The notes under the pieces were generated by a model. It did no database searches. It was not told the origin of the DNA and was given only the letters and a program-made list of their open reading frames with translations. A stretch of DNA of 64,000 nucleotides from Anthropogastromicrobium chipingensis_A (GTDB taxonomy: Bacteria > Bacillota > Clostridia > Lachnospirales > Lachnospiraceae): contig CAVCXB010000003.1 in assembly GCA_963605535.1 (NCBI GenBank), positions 1-64,000 on the forward strand. Direction: 5' to 3'. A program made the translations under genes and the position numbers. Each line of letters begins with the position of its first letter. Within the stretch, counting starts at the first letter, position 1. Shown one piece after another: positions 50,576-59,141 of the stretch.

Positions 50576-51256
50576 TTACCACATCTTATCTCCGAACGCC
50601 GTTATCACAGCGATCTTATCATTGACAGTTGATTTGTATTCTGCATTCCCTGGTGAAGGAATTCCGCTTAGGATATCTGGAACATCCATCGTCGGATCAA
50701 TCTCACTGTGTAAGTAATCCGCCATTCGGTTCAGTTCATCATCTGTTCCTCCGAAGAAGACTTGCTTATACGTATTTGTTCCTTCTTTATAGATCTCAAC
50801 GACAAATCGAGCCGTCGGGAACCACACATCACTGGTATCTGTATTGTAATAGACTCCAATCAACGGATTATACGCCAGTGCGTACATCTTAAGCAGAGGA
50901 TATTGATCTTCCAGAAGGGTTTGTATCGGGTTATACGCCGTACAATACGTAGCCACCGTTGTTATCTTTACATACGGCAGGACAACGTTTCCTTTAACAT
51001 CCCTTTCAAGCAGTTCAATTCTTTTGACGAGAGTTCCACAGCACGCATCATAGATGCATTTATTGACCAAATCCATCTTCGTATACCCTAATACAAAAAA
51101 GAAATCCTCCAAGGTATAATTGATTCCTGCAAGATGTCTGCTACGTATTGCGTCTAACGGGCTCTCACCATCGAACCCTGCGGTTATATTATTGTATAAC
51201 TCCAACAACGAACATGTATCTCCTGTTATTACATACGTAATATTCATTACTGACAT
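50576..51256 (-). CDS. Phage protein of unknown function (226 aa)
   Basis: Not recognised. Start at ATG 51256 (MSVMNITYVITGDTCSLLEL) with AAAAGGAGAAA upstream. The segment SPLDAIRSRHLAGINYTLED, then a Cys pair (YDACCGTLVKR), gives no family match. Aromatic, beta-rich C-terminus. Confidence 0.57.
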   Translation of the reverse strand: MSVMNITYVITGDTCSLLELYNNITAGFDGESPLDAIRSRHLAGINYTLEDFFFVLGYTKMDLVNKCIYDACCGTLVKRIELLERDVKGNVVLPYVKITTVATYCTAYNPIQTLLEDQYPLLKMYALAYNPLIGVYYNTDTSDVWFPTARFVVEIYKEGTNTYKQVFFGGTDDELNRMADYLHSEIDPTMDVPDILSGIPSPGNAEYKSTVNDKIAVITAFGDKMW

Positions 51257-51296
51257 GTCTGATTTCTCCTTTTCTATTTTATATTTACTGCCGTCT

Positions 51297-51322
51297 GGCG
51301 GTGCGGGCAATCACCCGCGCCC
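51297..51322 (-). other. Intercistronic hairpin
   Basis: GGC-GCGGG / CCCGC-GCC with a 6-nt loop, between the stop at 51334 and the next start. No T-run. Confidence 0.65.
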
Positions 51323-51333
51323 CATTCGGCATT

Positions 51334-51702
51334 CTACGTATGAGCACTGATGACGATGATCCAATCCTCATCATCAATCTCTTTTGGCTCTACGTACCGA
51401 CAATCATCTGCACATCTTGTTACGAGTGCATACTTCCCTTGGAAGAGTGTTGGACCTGACTCAGAGATATGCTCTCTGCAGTCATACCCATTCCACTTAT
51501 TGTTGATCTCTTTGACATCTACGTACCGACCAGAGATCGCCTTGCCATGACATCCGTCATCCCAACAGCGATAATAATAATCGCACACACCGAACACACC
51601 ATCCCACGTGAACATCTCACGGTTGGCTTCGATGAAGTCTTGACACTCCTCGATTGTCTGGAACTCATCATGGCGCATCACAACCAATCCCAACTCAGTC
51701 AT
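51334..51702 (-). CDS. Cys-rich phage protein (122 aa)
   Basis: Not recognised. It has FGVCDYYYRCWDDGCHGK and VTRCADDCRYVEP, so six or more Cys/His that could bind zinc. Two copies of GRYVDVKEI / CRYVEPKEI suggest an internal repeat. It is driven by the promoter at 51856-51828. Confidence 0.57.
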   Translation of the reverse strand: MTELGLVVMRHDEFQTIEECQDFIEANREMFTWDGVFGVCDYYYRCWDDGCHGKAISGRYVDVKEINNKWNGYDCREHISESGPTLFQGKYALVTRCADDCRYVEPKEIDDEDWIIVISAHT

Positions 51703-51750
51703 TATTGTTTTCCTCCTTTATAATTCCTTACGTCGCCACAGATACAGAAA

Positions 51751-51775
51751 CAGCCCCAACACTATCCATGCTAGG
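51751..51775 (-). other. Leader hairpin
   Basis: The minus-strand CAGCCC ... GGGGCTG stem lies between the promoter at 51856 and the gene at 51702. It may be an attenuator or just an RNA stabiliser. There is a weak T-run (GTTTCTG). Confidence 0.5.
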
Positions 51776-51827
51776 GCTGTCTCCGCAAAGGAAATAAAAT
51801 GTCAAAAGTCAATCGCTTGACAATGAT

Positions 51828-51856
51828 ATTCTACTACCTCACAATCTAAATGTCAA
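51828..51856 (-). promoter_or_regulatory. Promoter inside the early array
   Basis: Minus strand: TTGACA (51856-51851), 17-bp spacer starting TTTAG, TAGAAT (51833-51828). It overlaps the stop codon of the gene at 51853. Confidence 0.82.
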
Positions 51857-52440
51857 CAGATATCTTCGTCGTATGGCAGAATTCTGCAGTCATAGCAGTC
51901 TGCGTTGAAGGTGTGGTCAGTCTTCGACTCTACGTAGAAGAGTCTATCCTCACTGCGCATCGTCTCTAACCCATAATTCCACTGAGCGTTAAGCGTATCC
52001 ACCTTCGTCAGAATGAACTTCGCACACACTGCTGAGATGAGTTGGTACGTATCAAGAATTCCGCGCGTGATCCGAAGTGTATCATTGCCCTTTGATATAA
52101 GGGTGCACGTATTTGTCTCAGTCAGGACAGCGTGACCCTTGATACGTAATGCCTCAGCCAAATCCCGATCATCCGTACCGATAATGTTCGCCTCATTCAG
52201 CAACTGAAGATCACCTTCGAACTCCATCAGAATCGGAGGATTCACCATTCTTCTCAATGGCGTGGGGTAATCCTTATCTATGATGCACGTATACGTATGA
52301 GTCCTATCATACTCGTCGGCTTCATCGATATACTGCTTCTCGACCTTGCGCTTCTCATTAAGCGCCTTTATCATCTCTTCATAGTCCCAACCGCACTGAA
52401 TGTACAGTGCCATGACAATTTGTTTAGCCGTGTTGACCAT
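51853..52440 (-). CDS. DprA/SMF-like (SLOG) protein, reduced
   Basis: 195 aa. The block CIIDKDYPTPLRRMVNPPIL, then MEFEGDLQLLNEANIIGTDD, follows the DprA order (YP..L....PP..L...G...L...A.IVGTR), with D in place of R at the end. DprA loads RecA on single-stranded DNA. Here the later DprA motifs are weak (GHAVLTETNTCTLISKGNDT), so binding of a nucleotide or DNA is uncertain. The N-terminus is helical. Confidence 0.5.
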   Translation of the reverse strand: MVNTAKQIVMALYIQCGWDYEEMIKALNEKRKVEKQYIDEADEYDRTHTYTCIIDKDYPTPLRRMVNPPILMEFEGDLQLLNEANIIGTDDRDLAEALRIKGHAVLTETNTCTLISKGNDTLRITRGILDTYQLISAVCAKFILTKVDTLNAQWNYGLETMRSEDRLFYVESKTDHTFNADCYDCRILPYDEDIC

Positions 52441-52462
52441 TTCTTTTTTTCCTTTCTATACG

Positions 52463-52499
52463 TACTGATGCTGGCGGACGTCAGTCCCCAGCCTCAGTA
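52463..52499 (-). other. Intercistronic hairpin
   Basis: TACTGA-GCTGG / CCAGC-TCAGTA with an inner GGAC/GTCC-like part. It overlaps the stop at 52481 and a TACGTA. No T-run. Confidence 0.7.
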
Positions 52500-53101
52500 C
52501 CATCCAACACTTCATACGTATCGACTTCGGGATTCACTGCACAGCCACCCCACGTGCCATGGAGCTGTCCCTCATCATCAACAGATTCGACAATACCCTC
52601 CTTTCCATCATACTGAGATTCACCCTCCATATGGATGATACGTATCTTCGTCGGGAAGTCATCGATATCCATCGTTGGCTCAGGATACATCAGTCTCGAC
52701 GTATACGTAACACCGTCATCACCCTTCTTATACTCAATCATCTCTTCAATCCCCACACCCGGTTCTGTCGAATGGATGATGAGTTTGATGACACCACAAT
52801 CCTTGCAGAGCTCCTTCAGTGAAAGATGCTGTTCGGTATACGTATACCCCAACACCTTCGACTTCTCGAACGTAGGATAGATGAGATTGCGAATTGTCCA
52901 TTTGCATTCGATGTTGAATTTGTAGTACGTATTCATCGCATTCGTATCATAATCCACCATCTCATCGAAGTAGCAATCCAACGTTGTTGGAGTCTTCCTT
53001 GCGTTGAAGTACTCATCACTTCCCGGAAAAGCCTCCATGAACTTCGTGAAGTTCTCTGTCGGCATCACGACCGCAACGGTCGTTAAAGTCAAATTAGCCA
53101 T
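52481..53101 (-). CDS. Phage protein with DUF4314-like C-terminus (206 aa)
   Basis: The last 40 residues, YDGKEGIVESVDDEGQLHGT and WGGCAVNPEVDTYEVL, fit the G..G.V..VDD.G..H..W.....V....D.YE pattern of DUF4314, a small SH3-like beta domain common in phages. The first 120 residues have ENFTKFMEAFPGSDEYFNAR and are unrecognised. Confidence 0.55.
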   Translation of the reverse strand: MANLTLTTVAVVMPTENFTKFMEAFPGSDEYFNARKTPTTLDCYFDEMVDYDTNAMNTYYKFNIECKWTIRNLIYPTFEKSKVLGYTYTEQHLSLKELCKDCGVIKLIIHSTEPGVGIEEMIEYKKGDDGVTYTSRLMYPEPTMDIDDFPTKIRIIHMEGESQYDGKEGIVESVDDEGQLHGTWGGCAVNPEVDTYEVLDGTEAGD

Positions 53102-53115
53102 AATCTCTTTCCTCC

Positions 53116-53397
53116 TTACGCTAATTCTTTACGTATATCGTCCCAACTGAACGGCTTCATCCCAAACCAATCCTCGGATTTAGCATAATCGTCTGCATTC
53201 CACAGGGCAAAACCCTTTCCATTATTGTATTCGAGCATCATTGGATACGTATTGCACACATCCTTGAGGGGTTTATACGCATTGATTCCGATTTTACCCA
53301 ACATATTCACGAACTGAGAGAATTCGATGATGTTTTGGATAATAATTGTATTGCATCCACTGAGGAATGTCACTACTTTCGAGTCATAAGTTACCAT
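53116..53397 (-). CDS. Phage protein of unknown function (93 aa)
   Basis: Not recognised. Mixed alpha/beta (MVTYDSKVVTFLSGCNTIII); the end is NADDYAKSEDWFGMKPFSWD. It overlaps the upstream gene by 14 bp. Confidence 0.55.
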   Translation of the reverse strand: MVTYDSKVVTFLSGCNTIIIQNIIEFSQFVNMLGKIGINAYKPLKDVCNTYPMMLEYNNGKGFALWNADDYAKSEDWFGMKPFSWDDIRKELA

Positions 53398-53857
53398 TTT
53401 CTTTTTCCTTTCTTTGTTTCTTGTTATGCTTCTGATTCACCTGACGGACCAACTCTGCCTTGGCGTACGTATGAGTCTCCTCATTGATGATGCGCTTGAT
53501 CTGATATGCGGATCCGCCATCGTGGTTATACGTACTGACGCAGAGCTCATCATTATCTTCATAGACATCGACATCATCCTGATTGTGGATTGCCTTCAGG
53601 ATCGCATCCTTGACATCATCGAAGTGATATTGGTCTGCAATCTGATACTCTCCATTCCATCTACGTACTGTACCGAGAAGGGCGACAGGATAGTCATAAT
53701 CCTTGAGGAAGTCCATGAGATCATTCCAACCATTCTCTACGTATTCATCAACGTCTTCCCTATCAGGCTCACGATCGATACAGGCACGGATCTCATCCTT
53801 CATCTGCTTCAGCTCTTCTTCGGTATACAGACCGAATGTCTTGAACAAAGTGATCAT
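53384..53857 (-). CDS. Phage protein of unknown function (157 aa)
   Basis: Start at ATG 53857 (MITLFKTFGLYTEEELKQMK) with GGAGG upstream; the longer frame lies inside the previous gene. Acidic helical start, a beta middle and a very basic end (VNQKHNKKQRKEKENGNL). Function unknown. Confidence 0.57.
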   Translation of the reverse strand: MITLFKTFGLYTEEELKQMKDEIRACIDREPDREDVDEYVENGWNDLMDFLKDYDYPVALLGTVRRWNGEYQIADQYHFDDVKDAILKAIHNQDDVDVYEDNDELCVSTYNHDGGSAYQIKRIINEETHTYAKAELVRQVNQKHNKKQRKEKENGNL

Positions 53858-53879
53858 TGTGTTTCCTCCTTCCACTTTA

Positions 53880-54335
53880 TCAGTCATGGTTGTTCCACAT
53901 ATCATCAAGATACGTATACCAACCAACGCCATCCCTATCATCGGCATTCTCATTCCACCAAACATTGAATGCCGAGTTGATTGCGTCGATAAACGCTTCA
54001 TACTTCTCATCGGTAAGACCCATCTTCTTCTTGAATTCATCCTTCGTATACGCACGGATTGGCGTTGCATCGATGTCATTCAAGGTAATCTCGGTAACCG
54101 TGAGGCAATCCCTATTCCCTGAGAAATCGTAGCAATCCTCTTCGGCATTCGGGCTCATGGATGAGTACGATAATTCAAGGGCGAGTCTATCGTTGATGTC
54201 GAAATGGATGGCAATTTCGTAGTCAGGCCAATCAACATTGACCTCCTCGAAAAAGAAGGTGCCATTGCTGATGGCACCATCGATAAATTCGTATTCGGTA
54301 ACTTTACCGTCAAATTCAAGTCTAAGATTGTTCAT
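53880..54335 (-). CDS. Phage protein of unknown function (151 aa)
   Basis: Not recognised. Beta-rich N-terminus (MNNLRLEFDGKVTEYEFIDG) and a helical C-terminus (EAFIDAINSAFNVWWNENAD). Acidic. Confidence 0.57.
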   Translation of the reverse strand: MNNLRLEFDGKVTEYEFIDGAISNGTFFFEEVNVDWPDYEIAIHFDINDRLALELSYSSMSPNAEEDCYDFSGNRDCLTVTEITLNDIDATPIRAYTKDEFKKKMGLTDEKYEAFIDAINSAFNVWWNENADDRDGVGWYTYLDDMWNNHD

Positions 54336-54409
54336 TTAATTTTTCCTTTCATTTTTATGAACTATACGTATCGGATTGAGCAGTTTACCCACTTACTCAG
54401 GTGCAGGCA

Positions 54410-56137
54410 TCACAGCCTACACTGCATTGCTAGCTGTTTGATAATCTCCTTTCTGAACTCGGTGACATAATCCTTACAGAGTTTCACCTTTGCTCTCGGA
54501 CAATACTTAATATACGGCTCATTCTCCGTATCGCATATGATAATGTAATTATCGTAATTGAATAACTCGAAAAGCTTCGCATAATTGCTTCGATACTTTG
54601 CCGAATGATTATTTCGGTGTGCGTGAAGCAACATGTCTCCATCCATGAGGATAAGAACCTTATTGACTGCATTCTGCTTGAAGGTGCTCCTGATCATCGG
54701 ATCGATCTTTTCATCGACGTTACTCCCCTCATTTGGGTTATATTCTATGTTACGCTTATCGTAATACGTAGCATGCTCGCCCATGGAGATGTAATCGAAG
54801 CTGAACTTCTTGCATCTCCGTTCGCATTCACAGAGTGACATCAACAATGCTCGCACGTCACTCTTGTTGTCTTCCATTGATCCGGAAGAATCTATAACAA
54901 GGGTGAGATGAAGCTTGGCGTACTTCATGATATCCCCTTCAACAGATTCATGGATGAACGCCCTGTAATCCTGTCGGGTTGCGAGCATTCTAGGCATAAT
55001 CTTGCCTGAATATCCAAGCCTTGCACCGGTTTCCCCCTGTAATCTAGACTCGAATTCATTGAAAATCATGATCATCTGATTCGTGTATTGCGGATCGCGA
55101 TAATCATAATAATTAACAAGATCCTTTCCGAGGTTATTATTTTTGACATATCCGGAATCAATCTTCTTGGCGTCACGCTTTAGCTTTTTGACAATATCCT
55201 TGATTGCCTGTTCACGCTCTTCGCGTGCCTTCTGCTCTTCAGTTCCACCATCCCCATCGCCGCCTTCTTCGGATGAAGGGGCTGTTGATGACTGCTGAGC
55301 TGCACTCTCTGACTGATTCGGAGAGCTCTTGGAGTCATTCGACGATCCACTGTCATTGGATTGAGAACCCTGATCCTCAGCTTCCTGACTATCCTGATCA
55401 GTCTGATTCTGTTTTTGAGCGCTCTCGTTCTGATTCTGCTTTTGATTGCCTCCTTTCTTGCTTTGCTTTTGAGAGCTACCCTTCTGATTCTGCTGACAAT
55501 CAAAGTCTTTGCAGCACTTTTTGAATAACTCAAACACTTCTGTAATGTATCTCTGTACGGTGGTTGTTTGTGTATATCGAGCGTCGACATATTGATATAC
55601 ATCGATTATTCTAGAGACCTCATTAACAAGGTCTTTTGCTCCCCAACGATAACGGACCACCTGAAAGAAATAATCCATTGCCGAAGTCGGTTCTTTCGGA
55701 TTCTTTGGATCCCATCCGGTGATCCTCATAATATTCTTCTTGAAGTTCACCTTGATGAAGGTGTTCTTCTCAAGCGTCTCAATGCGCTCATCCTCAAAGA
55801 TATTGATGATATCTGTACCATTAGGGATCTTATTCGCATCCGCGATCACCTTGGCATCATGAAACATCGTCTTCGGTGTACGCAATGCATGAGACACCTC
55901 ATGAAAGAGAACGCTGCGAAGCGTCTCTTCCAGGATCGCCTGATCGGCACTGCTGACGTTCGCCATCGCCTGATGTACATTGTTCACAGCGATGACAATC
56001 TCCCAATTCATTGGATCGAAATACGATGTAGAATTGACACCATCAGTGTCGAGGGTGACGGGGATATATTCCCCGAGATAATAACCAACATCGAGCTTAT
56101 TGAACTCGCGTCGGATTGTTTCATTACTGAAGTTCAT
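54410..56137 (-). CDS. VWA-domain protein with zincin motif
   Basis: 575 aa. The N-terminal metallopeptidase-like part has RSVLFHEVSHALRTPKT with HEVSH (79-83) and, 32 residues on, FEDERIE, the usual place of the third zinc ligand. A Gln/Asn/Ser-rich linker (about 213-300) follows. The C-terminal VWA domain has the MIDAS motif LTLVIDSSGSMEDN (412-425) and later ILMDGDML. This architecture is that of CobT-like or VWA partners of MoxR-type AAA+ ATPases. The matching ATPase lies two genes upstream. Together they may remodel or degrade a target protein in a metal-dependent way. Confidence 0.85.
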   Translation of the reverse strand: MNFSNETIRREFNKLDVGYYLGEYIPVTLDTDGVNSTSYFDPMNWEIVIAVNNVHQAMANVSSADQAILEETLRSVLFHEVSHALRTPKTMFHDAKVIADANKIPNGTDIINIFEDERIETLEKNTFIKVNFKKNIMRITGWDPKNPKEPTSAMDYFFQVVRYRWGAKDLVNEVSRIIDVYQYVDARYTQTTTVQRYITEVFELFKKCCKDFDCQQNQKGSSQKQSKKGGNQKQNQNESAQKQNQTDQDSQEAEDQGSQSNDSGSSNDSKSSPNQSESAAQQSSTAPSSEEGGDGDGGTEEQKAREEREQAIKDIVKKLKRDAKKIDSGYVKNNNLGKDLVNYYDYRDPQYTNQMIMIFNEFESRLQGETGARLGYSGKIMPRMLATRQDYRAFIHESVEGDIMKYAKLHLTLVIDSSGSMEDNKSDVRALLMSLCECERRCKKFSFDYISMGEHATYYDKRNIEYNPNEGSNVDEKIDPMIRSTFKQNAVNKVLILMDGDMLLHAHRNNHSAKYRSNYAKLFELFNYDNYIIICDTENEPYIKYCPRAKVKLCKDYVTEFRKEIIKQLAMQCRL

Positions 56138-56151
56138 ATTTTATATCCTCC

Positions 56152-56739
56152 TTAGATGCAATATTCCTTACCTTCATAAGATAAGGAATATATTTTCAAC
56201 AAAGACAATGGAAACGTGTAGTGCGCTCCATCTTTACTACTCTTCTTGATCGGCGAAGGAAGATGCGAGGCCGGTAACTCGTTGCGATTCGGATCAATAT
56301 ACTTCGTCTTGATCTCGAGGCCACGCTCAATTGCGTAGTCAAGATCCACGGCCAAGAATTTCTCGCCCGTCTTCGTATTCAACAGGGCTATTTCCCCTGA
56401 TTTTTTGAATACATTAAGGGGCTTCTTTTCCGGAAGCCCCAACATCATAGTCAGCTCAGAGATCGATTTGGCTGAATTGAGAATTTCTCGCATCTCCTTC
56501 ACACCTTCCTCAATCACTTTATCAACAAGATCCTGATGTTCATCAAGAAACTTGTTGATGAAAAACTCCTTGGAATCATTATCGGTTCCAAGGAGTACAT
56601 CGGCTTCGACAACCTTCAAATAGCCTTTGATGGACGTGTCTTCCATCGAAAGGCTATTATACCACACGATATGAACCGGTTTGCCCGGAACATATCGTGT
56701 CTCCAGCTCGTCTAAACAGGCTATTGTAAAGATACCCAT
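56152..56739 (-). CDS. Protein of the AAA+/VWA operon, unknown (195 aa)
   Basis: Not recognised. Beta-rich start (MGIFTIACLDELETRYVPGK), a central helical part with EEGVKEMREILNSAKSISEL, and a C-terminal beta region containing ALLNTKTGEKFLAVDLDYAI. It lies between the ATPase and the VWA genes, so it is probably an adaptor or substrate of that pair. Confidence 0.6.
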   Translation of the reverse strand: MGIFTIACLDELETRYVPGKPVHIVWYNSLSMEDTSIKGYLKVVEADVLLGTDNDSKEFFINKFLDEHQDLVDKVIEEGVKEMREILNSAKSISELTMMLGLPEKKPLNVFKKSGEIALLNTKTGEKFLAVDLDYAIERGLEIKTKYIDPNRNELPASHLPSPIKKSSKDGAHYTFPLSLLKIYSLSYEGKEYCI

Positions 56740-56760
56740 AATTGCATCCTCCTTTCTTTG

Positions 56761-58071
56761 CTACTCGAAATCATAACTGACGTCGTAGCAGTCGTCGGTT
56801 ATGTCAAACCTACGGATATCGTAGGCTCGATCAACTAATGCCTCAGGCAATGGATTGATATGCCCGTTGACTTTGAGGTTCATCGTTCCAATGATCTCGA
56901 AGCCCGGATGGATATCGATCTTCTGGTTGTTATACCAGATGCAGTCCTTGTTGTCTAACAAGTTCTGCAAGAAGCATAACGACACTTGCGGCAATAGTCT
57001 AATCTCCTCAAACACGATCTTGTACCCGAGCTTCAGCGCTTGGGTCAACAGGGTGTCATGGAACTCCGCCTCCCCTGATTGGAAGTCGAACTCCCTCATC
57101 AGTACATCAGGCGTGACGTCCGACGAACACGGATACACATACTCCTTATTCGTCAATTCGCTGACGGCTTGATACGTCTTCCCTCCTGATGGGTCTCCAT
57201 AATACAGCTTCAATCGTTTATTGATTGGGGTTGCATTCAACCCGAATGTCGATAACAGATCAAAGAGTGCATTCTTGAATTCATCACCATCCAATTTAGG
57301 AATGATGATGTCCTTCATCGGATGGTCCGTCAATTCGAATACTCCGATGAGGTATCGTCTTGTTCCGAACCATCCGTATTGTTGTCCGATACGGAGAGAC
57401 GCATCAAAGATACGTCTAGACAACACATAGTCGGCGTCTTTGAAGACGTCGCAATACCTCATTCTGGCTTTCACCAGATCATTCCTCTGAGTTTGAGGAA
57501 TCTTCAATTTAAAATACGGCTCTATCGGACCGGCTGTGAAGGATCCCCATACCGACTTCTTATAGTCAGACAATGTCATGCCGTGGGGCATGGCATTATT
57601 GGTCTTAGAAGACGTTGTTGCTGTTGCTGCCGTCTGAGCCTGAACAGTAGCTGCCTTTCTGGTCTTCACAGCCTTGACGTAATCCCTCATGTAATCAAGG
57701 ATTGCGTCTTCATCAAGCGGAGTTCCACTCCGCTTTGCATCCTCAATCTTCAAGAATGCTTGAATGATGATCGTTCCTTCATCCCAATGAAGGCAACGAT
57801 TGTTGGGATCTTTTCCGATGAAAGATTTATATTGGAGGATTTGCTTTCCTCCAATATCATCCTCATCGGCATCATCAAGCATACTCCAATTGGAGTATAC
57901 TTGAAGCGCACCGCAGTCGAATGCGGCTTTAAGGTCAGCGCATGCGCTGACCTCATCTGCGGTGAAGGTCTGCAGTAGACCTACCGACTGGCTAAAGGAA
58001 TATCCTTTAGCCATTGAAATAATCGATAAATCTGAAGTTTTTGTTATTTTTAATTTTTGAATATAGGGCAT
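56761..58071 (-). CDS. MoxR-like AAA+ ATPase
   Basis: 436 aa from ATG 58071 (AAAGGAAAA upstream). The N-terminal 280 residues are specific to this protein and include a Thr/Ala-rich linker (about 138-160). The AAA core is at the end: LYYGDPSGGKTYQAV (Walker A, 289-303), KIVFEEIRLLP (Walker B, 351-361), FEIIGTMNLK (sensor 1 Asn, 391-400) and LPEALVDRAYDI (Arg finger, 408-419). This is the MoxR/AAA_5 order, but the Walker A has GDPSGGKT. It probably acts on or with the VWA-zincin protein of the same operon. Confidence 0.85.
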   Translation of the reverse strand: MPYIQKLKITKTSDLSIISMAKGYSFSQSVGLLQTFTADEVSACADLKAAFDCGALQVYSNWSMLDDADEDDIGGKQILQYKSFIGKDPNNRCLHWDEGTIIIQAFLKIEDAKRSGTPLDEDAILDYMRDYVKAVKTRKAATVQAQTAATATTSSKTNNAMPHGMTLSDYKKSVWGSFTAGPIEPYFKLKIPQTQRNDLVKARMRYCDVFKDADYVLSRRIFDASLRIGQQYGWFGTRRYLIGVFELTDHPMKDIIIPKLDGDEFKNALFDLLSTFGLNATPINKRLKLYYGDPSGGKTYQAVSELTNKEYVYPCSSDVTPDVLMREFDFQSGEAEFHDTLLTQALKLGYKIVFEEIRLLPQVSLCFLQNLLDNKDCIWYNNQKIDIHPGFEIIGTMNLKVNGHINPLPEALVDRAYDIRRFDITDDCYDVSYDFE

Positions 58072-58160
58072 TTTTATTTTCCTTTCATTGTTACATCCCT
58101 TCCCATCCCATCCCATCCCTTCCCGAATATTTAGCCTCCTTTCTGAAGTGTTCACACACT
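58072..58160 (-). promoter_or_regulatory. G-rich conserved leader of the MoxR-like gene
   Basis: On the minus strand the leader starts AAAGGAGGCTAAATATTCGG, then has six GGG tracts with an exact 5-nt period (58124-58097), enough for a G-quadruplex. The real ribosome-binding site follows. Two diverged copies of the AAAGGAGG(C/T)TAA...GGGATGGGA element precede the genes at 58244 and 59142. Confidence 0.7.
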
Positions 58161-58243
58161 TCTAACACTTAACAAGTGCTTGCTGAGTGTTAGAAATCCA
58201 TGAACATGAAAGGGTGAGGAGCAATCCTCACCCTCAACATTCA

Positions 58244-59065
58244 CTACTCGGATTCTTCGTCAGGTTTTACCCTGACGAAATCCAAATCGATCGCTACTCG
58301 CCACTGTAGCGATCCTGTGTCTTCCAACGACGAAAGATTTTCTTTCGTCCATTTCTTCAGCAGCTTGCTGCTGCCGGAGAATATGTGCTGGCAGTAACGA
58401 TTGGTTGGATCGTATACTGCCGGAATATCATCGACGGAGCTTAGATGCTCCGTTCCGGCAATCTTCTTTGACATCTCCTGATACAACGCCGTATCATTGG
58501 CGTTGTATGCCATATTCATCTTATCAACCGCAGAATTGTATTCCGCGGTGATTTTGTTGAAGAGGTGCTGGCGCGCCTCTTCATATAGACTCTGAAACGA
58601 GTCTAATGATAGGACATACGGCTCATATCTAAGGGTTGCCCTATAGATATGATTCGTATCGTCTTTCAAATCCCACAGCTGATCCACGATTAGCTGTGGA
58701 TTGTCGCCGAGGCGCTTAGTGTAGCAGCCTCGGTTGTTTGTGGACCATTGTCCACCGGCGCAAGTGGCTTTCTCACTTGCGCCTTTCGTATGGTCATATA
58801 TAATGAACTCTCTTATGACCATATTTTGACTTTCGCAGAAGTCAATTGCTTGCTCCGCGATTGTCGACTCTTCGTTATTCACAAATTCAACGAAGAGTCT
58901 CTCATCCATGAACTTAGAGACGGTATGGCCGTCTCTGTTCATGATTATATACTCCTTCTTCGGGTTGCCACCCGAATTAATTATTGGGTTATACCAATAT
59001 GCATAACCCTCGAATTTTTTGGATAAAGTATATTGCTGAAATATACAATTTTTTAATTTTGGCAT
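58244..59065 (-). CDS. Protein of the AAA+/VWA operon, unknown (273 aa)
   Basis: Not recognised. Start at ATG 59065 (MPKLKNCIFQQYTLSKKFEG), with AGAAAGGA upstream; an in-frame Met 11 codons earlier lies in the conserved leader. Mixed N-terminal domain with ITEYN-type helices in the middle (ARQHLFNKITAEYNSAVDKM) and a beta end. It is first or second in the operon, suggesting a specific partner of the ATPase. Confidence 0.6.
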   Translation of the reverse strand: MPKLKNCIFQQYTLSKKFEGYAYWYNPIINSGGNPKKEYIIMNRDGHTVSKFMDERLFVEFVNNEESTIAEQAIDFCESQNMVIREFIIYDHTKGASEKATCAGGQWSTNNRGCYTKRLGDNPQLIVDQLWDLKDDTNHIYRATLRYEPYVLSLDSFQSLYEEARQHLFNKITAEYNSAVDKMNMAYNANDTALYQEMSKKIAGTEHLSSVDDIPAVYDPTNRYCQHIFSGSSKLLKKWTKENLSSLEDTGSLQWRVAIDLDFVRVKPDEESE

Positions 59066-59125
59066 ATTTATATCCTTTCTATATTTGCCACGTCCCATCC
59101 CTTCTAATATTAACCTCCTTTCTAC
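59066..59125 (-). promoter_or_regulatory. Conserved leader, copy 2
   Basis: AAAGGAGGTTAATATTAG followed by AAGGGATGGGA before the gene at 59065, aligned with the copies before 58071 and 59492. Only two GGG tracts. Confidence 0.55.
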
Positions 59126-59141
59126 ACTTTTAAAGGGCGCC

